Source: JAHJQZ01 sp963675235 | Lineage (GTDB): Bacteria; Pseudomonadota; Alphaproteobacteria; Rhizobiales; Devosiaceae | NCBI GenBank assembly: GCA_963675235.2 | Contig: CAXXFU010000004.1 | Span: forward strand, 1-64,000 | Length of the DNA stretch: 64,000 nucleotides | Reading direction: 5' to 3' | In this document: piece after piece, positions 17,353-26,151 of the stretch | Layout of the letters: the number at the start of each line of letters is the position of its first letter | Position numbering within the stretch: the stretch's first letter is position 1 | Program-made: the position numbers and the translations under genes | Notes under the pieces: generated by a model | Databases searched by the model: none | What the model saw: only the letters and a program-made list of their open reading frames with translations | What the model was told of the DNA's origin: nothing

Positions 17353-18286
17353 GCGAGCTGGATTTGCGCCGGAACAAGCGCATGCCCAATTGGAGGGTCC
17401 GGTAGACACGGACGGGCGGATCACGATCGCGAACCGTCTGGGCGACGAGCTGCCGTTCTCCAGAGGCATACTTGCGAGCAGCCTGCTTGCGACCGGGATC
17501 GCGACCGAGGAAGCCTACCGGCTCGCCAGTGCCGTTCAATCCCGGCTACTCAGTGCGCGCACTGGCAGCATAGGATCGGAACAGCTTGTCGGGATGATCC
17601 ACGAGATTCTCGTGGACGAGGAGCCCGATGGCACAGCCGAACGCTGGCTGGTCTGGCGCAAGGCAAAGCGCTCGGGGCGACCGATTGTCGTCGTGTTCTG
17701 CGGTGCGCCGGGCGCGGGAAAAAGCACGTTTGCCACAAGCATGGCAGTTCGCTTCGGCATTTCAAGCGTGATCACCAGCGACGCCATCCGCGACGTGCTT
17801 CGTACGGTCATACCGGAAGGGGTTCTTCCAGAACTGCATCGGTCGACATTTGAGCTTGTCGAGCCGGACGGGCCTGCGCCATTTGCCAGCTTCGAAAGAC
17901 AGGCAGGCGCCGTTGCGAACGCAACAGCGGCCGTGGCGAAGCGTCTCGCGGCTGAAAAAAGGTCGGCCATCCTTGAGGGTGTTCATCTTCTTCCCGGGAT
18001 GATTGGCAAGGCGCTCGCTGATCACTCATCCAGGCCAATAGTTGTCGAACGCCTCATCGTGGAAACTGACGCCGCAGCTCATCGCGCCAAACTGGAGCGC
18101 CGGGCGGCGTCCCAACCCCTGCGGCAAGGCAACCGTCACCTGGCGGATATCCAGGCCATCAGGGAGATACAGGGCCATTTGCTTGCCAGGGCCGCGAGCA
18201 GTTCCGTGCCGACCATAGGCACAGGCGACATGGCCTCGGCGACACATGAGATTGTCGACGAGATCGCAAACAGGATCGAGCAATAG
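17333..18286 (+). CDS. 2-phosphoglycerate kinase-like P-loop kinase
   Basis: This encodes 317 residues from the ATG at 17333, preceded by GGTGGGGAT and overlapping the pump gene by 20 bases. The N-terminal 100 residues resemble an ATP-cone-like domain (LPFSRGILASSLLATGI). A P-loop kinase domain follows with GAPGAGKST (124-132), then SSVITSDAIRDVLR and a lid region. This two-domain layout is that of the 2-phosphoglycerate kinases that make 2,3-bisphosphoglycerate in archaea. Bacterial homologues are mostly uncharacterised. Sharing a transcript with an efflux pump is unexpected, so a role on another small phosphate acceptor is possible. Confidence 0.75.
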   Translation: MALPLSRRAGFAPEQAHAQLEGPVDTDGRITIANRLGDELPFSRGILASSLLATGIATEEAYRLASAVQSRLLSARTGSIGSEQLVGMIHEILVDEEPDGTAERWLVWRKAKRSGRPIVVVFCGAPGAGKSTFATSMAVRFGISSVITSDAIRDVLRTVIPEGVLPELHRSTFELVEPDGPAPFASFERQAGAVANATAAVAKRLAAEKRSAILEGVHLLPGMIGKALADHSSRPIVVERLIVETDAAAHRAKLERRAASQPLRQGNRHLADIQAIREIQGHLLARAASSSVPTIGTGDMASATHEIVDEIANRIEQ

Positions 18287-18394
18287 GCGACGGCGAAGCT
18301 AAAACAGAACATCCTCGTGATCCGATGCGCGTTCTGCTGCGTACTAAAGTCACACACACCAGGCGGCGTTTGCCGCGACGAGGAGGAAAACCAG

Positions 18395-18583
18395 ATGCGC
18401 CTGACAAAACTGGATATTCAGCAGCTTGCCAATGCGCTTAAAAAGCAGGCGGATATCATCCGCAAAGCCGGCGCCCATGCGCTTGCCGATGCCCTGATCG
18501 TGCGCGCCAACAGCTTTGAACTTGTCGCAATCCCTGTCAAAACGGACGAGAGCACCTCTTGGCGTCATCGGCGTGGCCAATAA
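18395..18583 (+). CDS. 62-aa helical protein with strong ribosome binding site
   Basis: The ATG at 18395 is preceded by a full AGGAGG box at good spacing. A longer open frame from 18317 lacks such a signal. The product begins MRLTKLDIQQLANALKKQAD and is predicted to be a single amphipathic helix followed by a short polar tail. No family is recognised. It follows the kinase gene on the same strand by 108 bases and may be an independent small gene. Confidence 0.55.
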   Translation: MRLTKLDIQQLANALKKQADIIRKAGAHALADALIVRANSFELVAIPVKTDESTSWRHRRGQ

Positions 18584-18892
18584 GCCGCCGCGCCCTGACC
18601 AAGGCAACGGTCGAGTCCCCAGCGATTGCGACCATCATTGCTCTTGTTGACCGCGTTTGAAACCCTAGCCGTGTTCCGGTTTTTGCGCCCAACACGCAAT
18701 CTCCCGGAACCCGCAGGCAGAAGAGGCAGAATTCGAGGAAATCGCCGCTTTCCCTCAAGCTGACGCCAGCGGATTGTCCGGTTTTGCTCGTTGGAAGCAC
18801 GTCAAACCAACCGTCAGGGTCTCCGCAAAGCCGGACAAACCCGGGGGGCTACGTCACGTCACCACCAGCAGCTTGCTGCCTGCACCTTCCGC
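18584..18892. other. Intergenic stretch between convergent genes
   Basis: No gene is supported in these 309 bases. The only structure I see is the 14-base inverted repeat listed separately (18773-18837). The region separates the plus-strand 62-aa gene from the minus-strand dehydratase gene, so it should hold transcription termination for both. Confidence 0.5.
18773..18837. repeat. Inverted repeat, 14-base arms, 37-base spacer
   Basis: TTGTCCGGTTTTGC (18773-18786) and GCAAAGCCGGACAA (18824-18837) are reverse complements with one mismatch. They lie between convergent genes. The loop is long for a simple terminator and there is no T tract, so this may be a small repeated element or a long-loop terminator. 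Confidence 0.4.
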
Positions 18893-20035
18893 CTATGGAT
18901 AGGACGTCGAACCATCCGGCTTCGTGACGATATTGCGCTCCCAATGAACATAGTCGTCACGGTCAAGGCACGTCTCGTCTATCTCAATTCCCCAACCTGG
19001 TCGTTGTGGCCTCAGATCGAGGTAACCTTCCGTGGGAAGGTAAGGGTCTTTCGCCCAGGGAGCATCGACAGCCAGCTTGTACTCGAGGAAGCGGAAATTC
19101 ACCTGTGCCGCGCAGAAGTGAACGTTGTGAGCCGTGGCCAGAGGACCCATCGGGTTGTGCGGTGCCACGCTGACATAATGGGCGTCCGCGAGATCCGCGA
19201 TCCGCTTCATTTCCGTGAGGCCGCCGACGACGCAGATGTCGGGTTGGATGATGTCGGCGCCACGCGCGCTGAGCAGAGACAGGAACTCGTAGCGGCTGTA
19301 CAGGCATTCCCCCGTCGCCAGCGGCACGCCGCCCATCTGCCGCTTGAGCTCGCCCCAGGCCGGGATATGCTCGGGCCGGATCGGCTCTTCGAGAAAGAGC
19401 GGATCGTGCGGCGCAAGTGCCATGGCCAGTTGCACGGCCTGATAGGGTTCGTAAATCTTTGCATGCGCATCAAAGCCGAACTCGAAATGTTCCGGCAGGC
19501 GACGACGCAACTCCCCAAGATAGGCGCCCGTTTCGGCGCATAGCGCTCCCCACCGGCCCTCATAAAGGCTGCGCCGGTAGGGGCTGAGCTTGAAGGCGGT
19601 GAAGCCGTAGGCTTCATGAAGCGCCATGATCTCGACTTCAGCCTGGTCCGGATCGGGTGCCGTGTAGACACCGCAATAGACCCGGACCCGATCCCGCACA
19701 TTGCCGCCGAGCAACATGTAGACCGGCAGGCCGGCGGCCTTGCCTGCAATATCCCAAAGCGCGTGATCGACGGCAGAGATCGCCGCCAGACCAAGCGCGC
19801 CCGGAGGAAAGCGTGATTGCTGGATAAGCTTCTGGTTGATGAAGGTGACGCGGCGCGGATCCTCGTCGCGAATCTGGCCGAACAGGTAGTCGAGAAGCGG
19901 CGAGAGCGCCTTGTCCGGACCGTGATTGTAAGCCTCCCCCCATCCGGCGATTCCCTCGTCCGTCTCGATCTTGACGAGAAGCCGCGGGCGGTCGTCCACC
20001 CGCTGCATGAAGGTTTTCAGGCTCGTTATTTTCAT
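18893..20035 (-). CDS. Enolase-superfamily sugar-acid dehydratase (D-galactonate dehydratase-like)
   Basis: This encodes 380 residues of the mandelate racemase/muconate lactonizing family: an N-terminal capping domain (1-120) and a beta/alpha barrel. Metal ligands are recognisable as D189, E216 (in LEEP) and E243 (in ATGECLY). H191, in D-x-H, is the acid position of GalD-type dehydratases, and H293 in APHNPMG is the second catalytic His. These enzymes dehydrate sugar acids to 2-keto-3-deoxy acids. The start follows a GGAGG box. It lies just downstream of the GntR gene and near an aldolase and importer, so it probably takes the first chemical step on the imported acid. Exact substrate is unknown. 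Confidence 0.85.
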   Translation of the reverse strand: MKITSLKTFMQRVDDRPRLLVKIETDEGIAGWGEAYNHGPDKALSPLLDYLFGQIRDEDPRRVTFINQKLIQQSRFPPGALGLAAISAVDHALWDIAGKAAGLPVYMLLGGNVRDRVRVYCGVYTAPDPDQAEVEIMALHEAYGFTAFKLSPYRRSLYEGRWGALCAETGAYLGELRRRLPEHFEFGFDAHAKIYEPYQAVQLAMALAPHDPLFLEEPIRPEHIPAWGELKRQMGGVPLATGECLYSRYEFLSLLSARGADIIQPDICVVGGLTEMKRIADLADAHYVSVAPHNPMGPLATAHNVHFCAAQVNFRFLEYKLAVDAPWAKDPYLPTEGYLDLRPQRPGWGIEIDETCLDRDDYVHWERNIVTKPDGSTSYP

Positions 20036-20106
20036 TTTTCGGCGTCCTCCAAGGCGCTCTCGCGTGCATTTGCAGGCGGAATTTTTACGGTTGTCGCCAC
20101 TCGCGG

Positions 20107-20817
20107 CTAGTTGGCGTTCTTCTTTGCCTGCATGCGCTTTCCGAAAACGGTTGTCATGTAGTGGTCGCCGGAGCGACTGACATGATGGCGCATCTCCGCT
20201 TCCGCCGCCGCCTCATCGCCCGCAATGATCGTCTGGGCGATCCTGCGATGCTCCTCGAGCGCCCGCCTGCTTTCCTCGGTATCCTCATGAATGACGCGGC
20301 GCGCGCTCTTGTCGTAGAACATCTGCATGTCGACCAGCTTGGCGATGTGAACCGAACGGGAGGCTGCGTGGATCTCGCCATGGAAGTCCGTGTTCAGTTC
20401 CACCAGATCGTCGGGATCGCCCTTCTCGGTCGCCTTTGCCATGAGACCAACGATCTCTTTGAGGCGCGACTTCTGCTTGTCGGTGATGCGCGCTGCAGCG
20501 AGCGCCGCGATCGTGCTTTCGAGCGACGCGCGTGCCAGAATCATTTCTTCGGCGAATGCCCGGTCGAAGCAAACGATCAGGCCACTCCGCGGGCGCACTT
20601 CGATCAAACCTTCAGCGGCGAGTTGACGCAGAGCCTCCTTTACCGGGGTGGTGCTGACGCCGATCTCGTCGGCAAGCTTGCGCTCATTCAGCTTCGTCCC
20701 CTTCTCGTAGCGACCTGAAATAATGGCCATTCGCAGTGCGCGGCGCACGTGATCGCGCAGGCTCATGCGTGCGGCAACATCGAGGGTGAGGGGCGAGAGA
20801 TCAGCCTTTGTCTCCAA
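20107..20817 (-). CDS. GntR-family transcriptional regulator, FCD type
   Basis: This encodes 236 residues if translation starts at the TTG at 20817, chosen because AAAGGAG lies just upstream. ATGs further up (20859, 20889, 20925) have no such box and would run through the probable operator. Residues about 18-80 form the winged helix (LNERKLADEIGVSTTPVKEALRQL). The rest is an all-helical FCD effector domain that usually binds a sugar acid or other carboxylate through a metal. It is divergent from the importer operon and upstream of the dehydratase, so it probably represses both until the substrate or an intermediate appears. Confidence 0.85.
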   Translation of the reverse strand: METKADLSPLTLDVAARMSLRDHVRRALRMAIISGRYEKGTKLNERKLADEIGVSTTPVKEALRQLAAEGLIEVRPRSGLIVCFDRAFAEEMILARASLESTIAALAAARITDKQKSRLKEIVGLMAKATEKGDPDDLVELNTDFHGEIHAASRSVHIAKLVDMQMFYDKSARRVIHEDTEESRRALEEHRRIAQTIIAGDEAAAEAEMRHHVSRSGDHYMTTVFGKRMQAKKNAN

Positions 20818-20869
20818 TTTGGGCTCCTTTCCCGAGCGAGTGCACGTTGACACCGTCATCTGAAATGTG

Positions 20870-20892
20870 AAATTAGATATATCAGACATCAA
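20870..20892. promoter_or_regulatory. Candidate GntR operator in the divergent intergenic region
   Basis: The spacer between the regulator and the binding-protein gene is AT-rich and contains the palindrome GATATATC (20876-20883), flanked by TTA and AGA. Autoregulation through such short AT-rich dyads is usual for FCD GntR proteins. No footprint or second copy supports it here. Confidence 0.35.
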
Positions 20893-20924
20893 GCATGGAT
20901 GTCCACACCAATTGGGAGGGACCA

Positions 20925-22520
20925 ATGAAAATCCGCCATGCCCTGCTGTGCTCTGTCGCGATTGGAGCCGCGCTTATCTCCGCCGGCCCCGCGTTGGCAA
21001 AAACGCCTGTCGATCAACTGGTTATCGCAATGAACATGACGTCCATGCGCGGCATGGACCCGCAGGAACTGAACCAGTTCGAGTCGGCAGAGGTCATTGC
21101 CAACCTTTATGACAGGCTCTTGATGCCCAACCCGGAAGACCAGACCGAGCTCCTTCCGGGCCTTGCCGAGAGCTGGGATATTTCCGAGGACGGCAAGACC
21201 TTCACTTTTCACATCCGCGACGGCGTGACCTTCCACAGCGGCAATCCGCTAACGGCCAAGGACGTCGAGTGGAGCCTGCGGCGCCTGGTCAACATGGGGC
21301 TCGCTCCGGCCCGCGACCTCAAGCAGTGGGGCTTTACCGCAGAGAACGTCGAAAGCCTGATCCGGGCGACCGACGACCACACGCTGGTCCTTGAAACTCC
21401 GACCGTCTGGAGCACAAGCCTCGTCCTTTACTCGCTCGCCTCGTTCTCCACCTCGGTGGTCGACAGCGTCTTCGTTCAGGACCACATCGAAAACGATGAT
21501 TACGGACTGGCCTATCTCGAAACGCATGACGCGGGTTCGGGGCCCTATTCCTTGCGCACATGGCGCGCCAACGACACGCTGATCGCCGAAGCCTATCCCG
21601 ATTACTGGGGCGGCGAACCGGCCATGCGTCGTGTCATCCTGCGCAATATCCCCGAGTCATCCTCGCAGCGTCTGCAACTGGAATCGGACGATATCGACAT
21701 CGCCACGCGCTTGTCCTCGACGGACCTCATCGCGGTTGGCGATCAGGACGACATCCACATCGAATCCACACCCGGCGTCGGTTTCTACTATCTCGCGCTC
21801 AACCAGAACGATGAGATTCTGTCCAATCCCAAGGTGCGCGAAGCCTTCCGTTACCTGATCGATTACGACGGACTCGCCGGAACCGTTATGAAGTACTACG
21901 GCAAGATGCAGCAGACCATCGTTCCGGCGGGCATGCCGGGCGCGATGGACGAAGACCGATACACGTTGGATATCGACATGGCCAAGAAGCTTCTGGCCGA
22001 AGGCGGATATCCCGACGGCTTCTCCAAGGTCTACTACGCATCGCCGGCCACGCCCGAATTCGAGATCGCCCAGTCGATCCAAGCCAATGCGGAACGCGCC
22101 GGTCTCGACCTCGATCTCCAGATCGGCGACCACATCGGCGATTTCCGTGGCCGCGACTACGAGATCTTCTCCGCACGTACCGGCGAACGCATGCCCGATC
22201 CGTATGCGGTGCTCCAGTCCTATGCCCAGAACCCGGACAACAGCCAGGAAGCCAACCTGACCGGCCTCATGGCTTGGCGTGCCGCCTGGGACGTGCCTGC
22301 AGAGATTCAGGATCTGGTCAATCAGGTCGCCCACGAAGTCGACGCTGCAAAACGCGAGGAAATGTATCGGACGATCAACGAGCTGTATCTCGAAGCCTCG
22401 CCGCCCCTGATCACCTCCTTCCGCCGCCTCGATCCGCGCGCGGTCCGCAATGAAGTCGAGGGCTACACCGGCATGACCACCTGGGTCACACGGTGGGATA
22501 GCGTGACCAAGTCCGAGTAG
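20925..22520 (+). CDS. ABC transporter substrate-binding protein, family 5 (Opp/Dpp type)
   Basis: This encodes 531 residues from the ATG at 20925 after GGGAGGGACCA. A Sec signal peptide (about 1-26, ending GPALA) precedes the SBP_bac_5 fold with ESWDISEDGKTFTFHIRDGVTFH and DYWGGEPAMRRV, the family hallmarks. Despite the family name, members carry peptides, oligosaccharides, opines and sugar acids. Here the neighbours (dehydratase, aldolase, hydroxypyruvate isomerase) suggest a sugar acid or glycoside. It is the first gene of an importer operon with two permeases and two ATPases. Confidence 0.9.
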   Translation: MKIRHALLCSVAIGAALISAGPALAKTPVDQLVIAMNMTSMRGMDPQELNQFESAEVIANLYDRLLMPNPEDQTELLPGLAESWDISEDGKTFTFHIRDGVTFHSGNPLTAKDVEWSLRRLVNMGLAPARDLKQWGFTAENVESLIRATDDHTLVLETPTVWSTSLVLYSLASFSTSVVDSVFVQDHIENDDYGLAYLETHDAGSGPYSLRTWRANDTLIAEAYPDYWGGEPAMRRVILRNIPESSSQRLQLESDDIDIATRLSSTDLIAVGDQDDIHIESTPGVGFYYLALNQNDEILSNPKVREAFRYLIDYDGLAGTVMKYYGKMQQTIVPAGMPGAMDEDRYTLDIDMAKKLLAEGGYPDGFSKVYYASPATPEFEIAQSIQANAERAGLDLDLQIGDHIGDFRGRDYEIFSARTGERMPDPYAVLQSYAQNPDNSQEANLTGLMAWRAAWDVPAEIQDLVNQVAHEVDAAKREEMYRTINELYLEASPPLITSFRRLDPRAVRNEVEGYTGMTTWVTRWDSVTKSE

Positions 22521-22526
22521 ACGTCC

Positions 22527-23579
22527 ATGAGCAACGTTGTCGAGAAAAGCAGCTTCAACAGGGACTGGCTGACGACCGTTCGCAAGCTCGCCACCTCTTT
22601 GGGCGTGATCTTGACAACGCTGTTCGGATTGCTCGTCATCACCTTCATCGTCGGCCGGCTCGTTCCGGCCGACCCCGTCATTGCCGTCATAGGCGACCAG
22701 GCCGATCAGGCCGCCTATGAACGAGTCTACCACCAGCTCGGCCTGGACCGGCCGCTGCCGGAGCAATTCATCACCTATGTCGGAAATGTCGCCCGGTTTG
22801 ATTTCGGACGCTCGCACCTGACGCGCAACGATGTGTCGTCGGACCTCGCGCGGGTATTTCCGGCCACGGTCGAACTGGCCACGCTGGCTCTGATCATCGG
22901 CACCGGCCTCGGCGTACCTCTGGGCGTCATGGCCGCTGTGAGACGCGGAACCTGGTTCGATCATGTCGCCCGCGTCGTCGGCTTGATCGGCTATTCGATG
23001 CCGATCTTCTGGCTCGGCTTGATGGTCATTCTGGTCTTTTATGCCAATCTCGGTCTGATCCCACCCGGCGGTCGTATCGGCATATTCTACGAAGGTCTCA
23101 TCGAGGGCCCGACGGGCTTCCAGATGATTGATGCCGCGCTCGCCGGCGAATGGGACCTGTTCTGGGATGCTTTGCAGCATCTTGTGACGCCCGCACTTCT
23201 GCTCGGTTACGCCAATATGGCCTACATCAGTCGCATGAGCCGCAGCTTCATGCTCGAGCAGCTCAATCAGGAATACATACTGACTGCGCGCGCCAAAGGA
23301 CTTGCGGACAATGCCGTGATCTGGCGCCACGCCTTCATGAACATGCGGGTCCAGTTGCTGACGATCATCGCCCTCGCCTATTGCGGGCTTCTCGACGGCA
23401 CTGTGCTGATCGAAACCGTCTTTGGCTGGCCTGGTCTCGGCCAGTACCTCACAACGGCACTTTTCTTTGCCGACATGAACGCGGTTCTGGGCGCGGTACT
23501 GCTCATGGGATTCATCTCGGTCAGCGTCAATCTCCTGTGCGATGTCGCCTATCGCCTTCTCGATCCGAGGACGAAATGA
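22527..23579 (+). CDS. ABC transporter permease, DppB/OppB type
   Basis: This encodes 350 residues with six predicted membrane helices, the first at about 30-50. A large N-terminal periplasmic loop contains VPADPVIAVIGDQ. The cytoplasmic EAA loop (SFMLEQLNQEYILTARAKGL) contacts the ATPases. It ends by ATGA overlap with the second permease. It is the first of the two pore subunits of the family-5 importer. Confidence 0.9.
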   Translation: MSNVVEKSSFNRDWLTTVRKLATSLGVILTTLFGLLVITFIVGRLVPADPVIAVIGDQADQAAYERVYHQLGLDRPLPEQFITYVGNVARFDFGRSHLTRNDVSSDLARVFPATVELATLALIIGTGLGVPLGVMAAVRRGTWFDHVARVVGLIGYSMPIFWLGLMVILVFYANLGLIPPGGRIGIFYEGLIEGPTGFQMIDAALAGEWDLFWDALQHLVTPALLLGYANMAYISRMSRSFMLEQLNQEYILTARAKGLADNAVIWRHAFMNMRVQLLTIIALAYCGLLDGTVLIETVFGWPGLGQYLTTALFFADMNAVLGAVLLMGFISVSVNLLCDVAYRLLDPRTK

Positions 23580-24499
23580 ACATCGATTCCGCCCCTTCCA
23601 AACGCCAGAGCCTTCACGACTGGTTGATCGATGAGGACTTCACATCAAAGCGCCAGGCGATCCTGCACCGCTGGTATGTCGGCTTCCGCGTGCTCTCGGG
23701 CAATCCCGTCGCGATCTTCGGTCTCGTGATCGTTACCCTTCTGCTGCTCGTGGCGATGCTGGCACCTGTGCTGGCGACCTACAGCCCGTCCCTGCAGGAT
23801 CTGTCTATCACCTTGCTTCCGCCATCCGCCGAGCATTGGCTCGGAACCGATGAACTTGGACGCGACGTGTTTTCGCGTCTGCTCTACGGCGCACGAACGA
23901 CACTCTACATCACGGTTCTCGTAACGGTCATCGTTGCGCCTGTCGGTTTTCTCATCGGCGCCCTGTCGGGCTATGTCGGGGGCATCCTGGATGTCATCCT
24001 GATGCGCCTCACCGACATCTTCCTTGCCTTTCCGCCGCTGGTTCTGGCGCTCGCTTTTGCAGCTTCCCTCGGGCCCGGTCTCGAGAATGCCGTCATGGCC
24101 ATCGCTTTGACCGTCTGGCCGCCGATTGCCCGTCTGGCCCGCGCCGAAACGCTCACCGTGCGCAATGCCGATTACGTCGCTGCCGCCGAACTTCAAGGCG
24201 CTTCGGTGTTCCGAATCCTGAGGCGTCATCTCATGCCAATCTGTCTGCCTTCGATCATTGTGAGGCTTACCCTCAATATGTCGCACGTCATCCTGACGGC
24301 CGCGGGCCTCGGCTTCCTCGGCCTGGGTGCCCAGCCACCCATTGCCGAATGGGGCGCCATGGCGGCCGGCGGACGGCAATACCTCCTCGATGCCTGGTGG
24401 CTGACCACATTTCCGGGCATCGCAATCCTGCTGGTCAGCCTCGCCTTCAATTTGCTGGGCGATGGCCTTCGTGATGCCTTGGATCCTCGAAATGGTTGA
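23576..24499 (+). CDS. ABC transporter permease, DppC/OppC type
   Basis: This encodes 307 residues starting at the ATG that overlaps the DppB-type stop. It has an N-terminal cytoplasmic tail with RQSLHDWLIDEDF, a first helix at about 45-65, the family motif HWLGTDELGRDVFSRLLYGAR, then the EAA loop ADYVAAAELQGASVFRILRRH. It forms the second half of the pore. Its 3' end overlaps the first ATPase gene by eight bases. Confidence 0.9.
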   Translation: MNIDSAPSKRQSLHDWLIDEDFTSKRQAILHRWYVGFRVLSGNPVAIFGLVIVTLLLLVAMLAPVLATYSPSLQDLSITLLPPSAEHWLGTDELGRDVFSRLLYGARTTLYITVLVTVIVAPVGFLIGALSGYVGGILDVILMRLTDIFLAFPPLVLALAFAASLGPGLENAVMAIALTVWPPIARLARAETLTVRNADYVAAAELQGASVFRILRRHLMPICLPSIIVRLTLNMSHVILTAAGLGFLGLGAQPPIAEWGAMAAGGRQYLLDAWWLTTFPGIAILLVSLAFNLLGDGLRDALDPRNG

Positions 24500-25370
24500 G
24501 CGCTCCGCGACACAGGAACCGATCCTTTCGGTCCGCAATCTCAACATCAGCTTCCGCAACCTTGTCGGCGCCAATACCGTTGTCAGCGACATTTCTTTCG
24601 ATATCGGCCGGGAAAAAGTCGGGCTGATTGGAGAATCCGGCTCGGGAAAGTCGTTGACCGGGCGCTCCCTGATGCGGCTTCTCCCCAAAACGGCGCAGGT
24701 CTCCGCCGATCGGATGCGCTTCGAGGGCGAAAGCATTCTCGGATTGCCGGAGGAAAAGATGCGGGCCATGCGCGGCCGCAAGATCGCGATGATCCTGCAG
24801 GACCCGAAGTTCTCGCTCAATCCGGTGATGACGGTCGGTGACCAGATCTCTGAAACCTGCCGCATCCATCTCAAGCTCGACAAGTCGGCGGCGCGGAAGC
24901 GCACGCTCGAACTACTGGAGCGCGTGCACATCCGCGATCCGGAGCGCGTTTACCGGCTGTATCCGCATGAGGTGTCGGGTGGCATGGGGCAGCGCATCAT
25001 GATCTCCATGATGATCATCGCACAACCCTCGCTCATCATCGCCGACGAGCCGACTTCCGCGCTCGACGTCAGCGTCCGGCAGCAAGTGCTGCAAATCCTC
25101 GACGAGCTTCTTGCAGAGCGGAACATCGGCCTTTTGTTCATCTCGCACGATCTCAATCTCGTGCGCAGTTTCTGCGACCGGGTGATGATCATGTACGCCG
25201 GCCATATCGTCGAGACCATCGAAGCGGCGCGTCTCGACGAAGCCAAACACCCCTATACGCAAGGGCTGTTGAAGGCCCTGCCTCTGCTCGACCGCCCGCG
25301 CGAGCGTCTGGCCGTGCTGCAGCGCGACCCGTCATGGCTGAACGACACAGTGGGAGCGCCAAATGATTGA
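24492..25370 (+). CDS. ABC transporter ATP-binding protein, DppD/OppD type
   Basis: This encodes 292 residues from the ATG at 24492, which overlaps the permease stop; a frame from 24462 is longer but unneeded. It has Walker A GESGSGKS, the Q-loop, the signature in the form VSGGMGQR (Met where Gln is usual), Walker B LIIADEPTSALD and the H-loop ISHDLN. The C-terminal extension after HPYTQGLL, typical of oligopeptide-type ATPases, is present but short and carries none of the iron-sulfur cysteines seen in some DppD proteins. It powers import as a heterodimer with the next gene. Confidence 0.88.
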   Translation: MVERSATQEPILSVRNLNISFRNLVGANTVVSDISFDIGREKVGLIGESGSGKSLTGRSLMRLLPKTAQVSADRMRFEGESILGLPEEKMRAMRGRKIAMILQDPKFSLNPVMTVGDQISETCRIHLKLDKSAARKRTLELLERVHIRDPERVYRLYPHEVSGGMGQRIMISMMIIAQPSLIIADEPTSALDVSVRQQVLQILDELLAERNIGLLFISHDLNLVRSFCDRVMIMYAGHIVETIEAARLDEAKHPYTQGLLKALPLLDRPRERLAVLQRDPSWLNDTVGAPND

Positions 25371-26109
25371 GGTCGAAAACCTGTCGATTTTCTATGGAGA
25401 CCGGCGGGATCGGTTCGAGGCGGTCAAATCCGTTTCCTTCAGCATCGCCAAGGGCGAAACCTTCGGCCTGGTCGGTGAGTCCGGTTCGGGCAAAACGACC
25501 GTGCTCAATGCGATCGCCGGTCGGCATTCGGACTGGACCGGAAAGGTCGTCGTCGATGGCACCGTGATGGGCCCGAAGCGAACGCGGGAGCAGCGGCGTT
25601 CGCTGCAAATCGTCTTTCAGGATCCGTACGGCGCGATCCACCCAAAGCATACGATCGGCGGCACATTGTCCGAACCCCTGGAAATCTTCCGCGTGCCGAA
25701 CCGCGAACGTCGGGTCGAGGAGCTTCTTGAGCTTGTCAACCTGCCCCGCAATTTCCGGTTTCGCTTTCCGCACCAGCTGTCCGGCGGACAGCGCCAGCGC
25801 GTGTCCATAGCCCGGGCCCTTGCCCTCGGCTCGCCTATTTTGTTCCTCGACGAACCGACTTCGGCGCTCGACGTTTCTGTGCAGGCGGAAGTCCTCAACC
25901 TGCTGCAAGACCTCAAGAGCGAGAAGACCCTGACCTATTTGCTGGTTACCCATGACATGGGCGTGGTGACGCATATGTGCGACCGTGTCGCCGTCATGAA
26001 GGACGGGATCGTGGTCGAGGAGGTCACGCGCGATCAATTGGTCACAGGCGACGTCCAGCACGAATACACGCGTCACTTGCGGCAAGGGAGCCTCGGCTAC
26101 GCGGCCTAG
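25363..26109 (+). CDS. ABC transporter ATP-binding protein, DppF/OppF type
   Basis: This encodes 248 residues, overlapping the previous ATPase gene by eight bases. It has Walker A GESGSGKTT, the family phrase QDPYGAIHPKHTI, signature LSGGQRQR, Walker B ILFLDEPTSALD and H-loop VTHDMG. It lacks most of the usual C-terminal extension (OppF is about 330 residues), so it is at the short end of the family. It completes the five-gene importer. Confidence 0.88.
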   Translation: MIEVENLSIFYGDRRDRFEAVKSVSFSIAKGETFGLVGESGSGKTTVLNAIAGRHSDWTGKVVVDGTVMGPKRTREQRRSLQIVFQDPYGAIHPKHTIGGTLSEPLEIFRVPNRERRVEELLELVNLPRNFRFRFPHQLSGGQRQRVSIARALALGSPILFLDEPTSALDVSVQAEVLNLLQDLKSEKTLTYLLVTHDMGVVTHMCDRVAVMKDGIVVEEVTRDQLVTGDVQHEYTRHLRQGSLGYAA

Positions 26110-26151
26110 CGTCGGAAACCGGATCGCCGGCTCGAAAACGAGAGAAAAGCC

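Noticed and set aside
24492..25370. Iron-sulfur cysteine motif expected in DppD C-terminal extension
   Set aside because: No cysteine cluster is present, so I did not annotate one.
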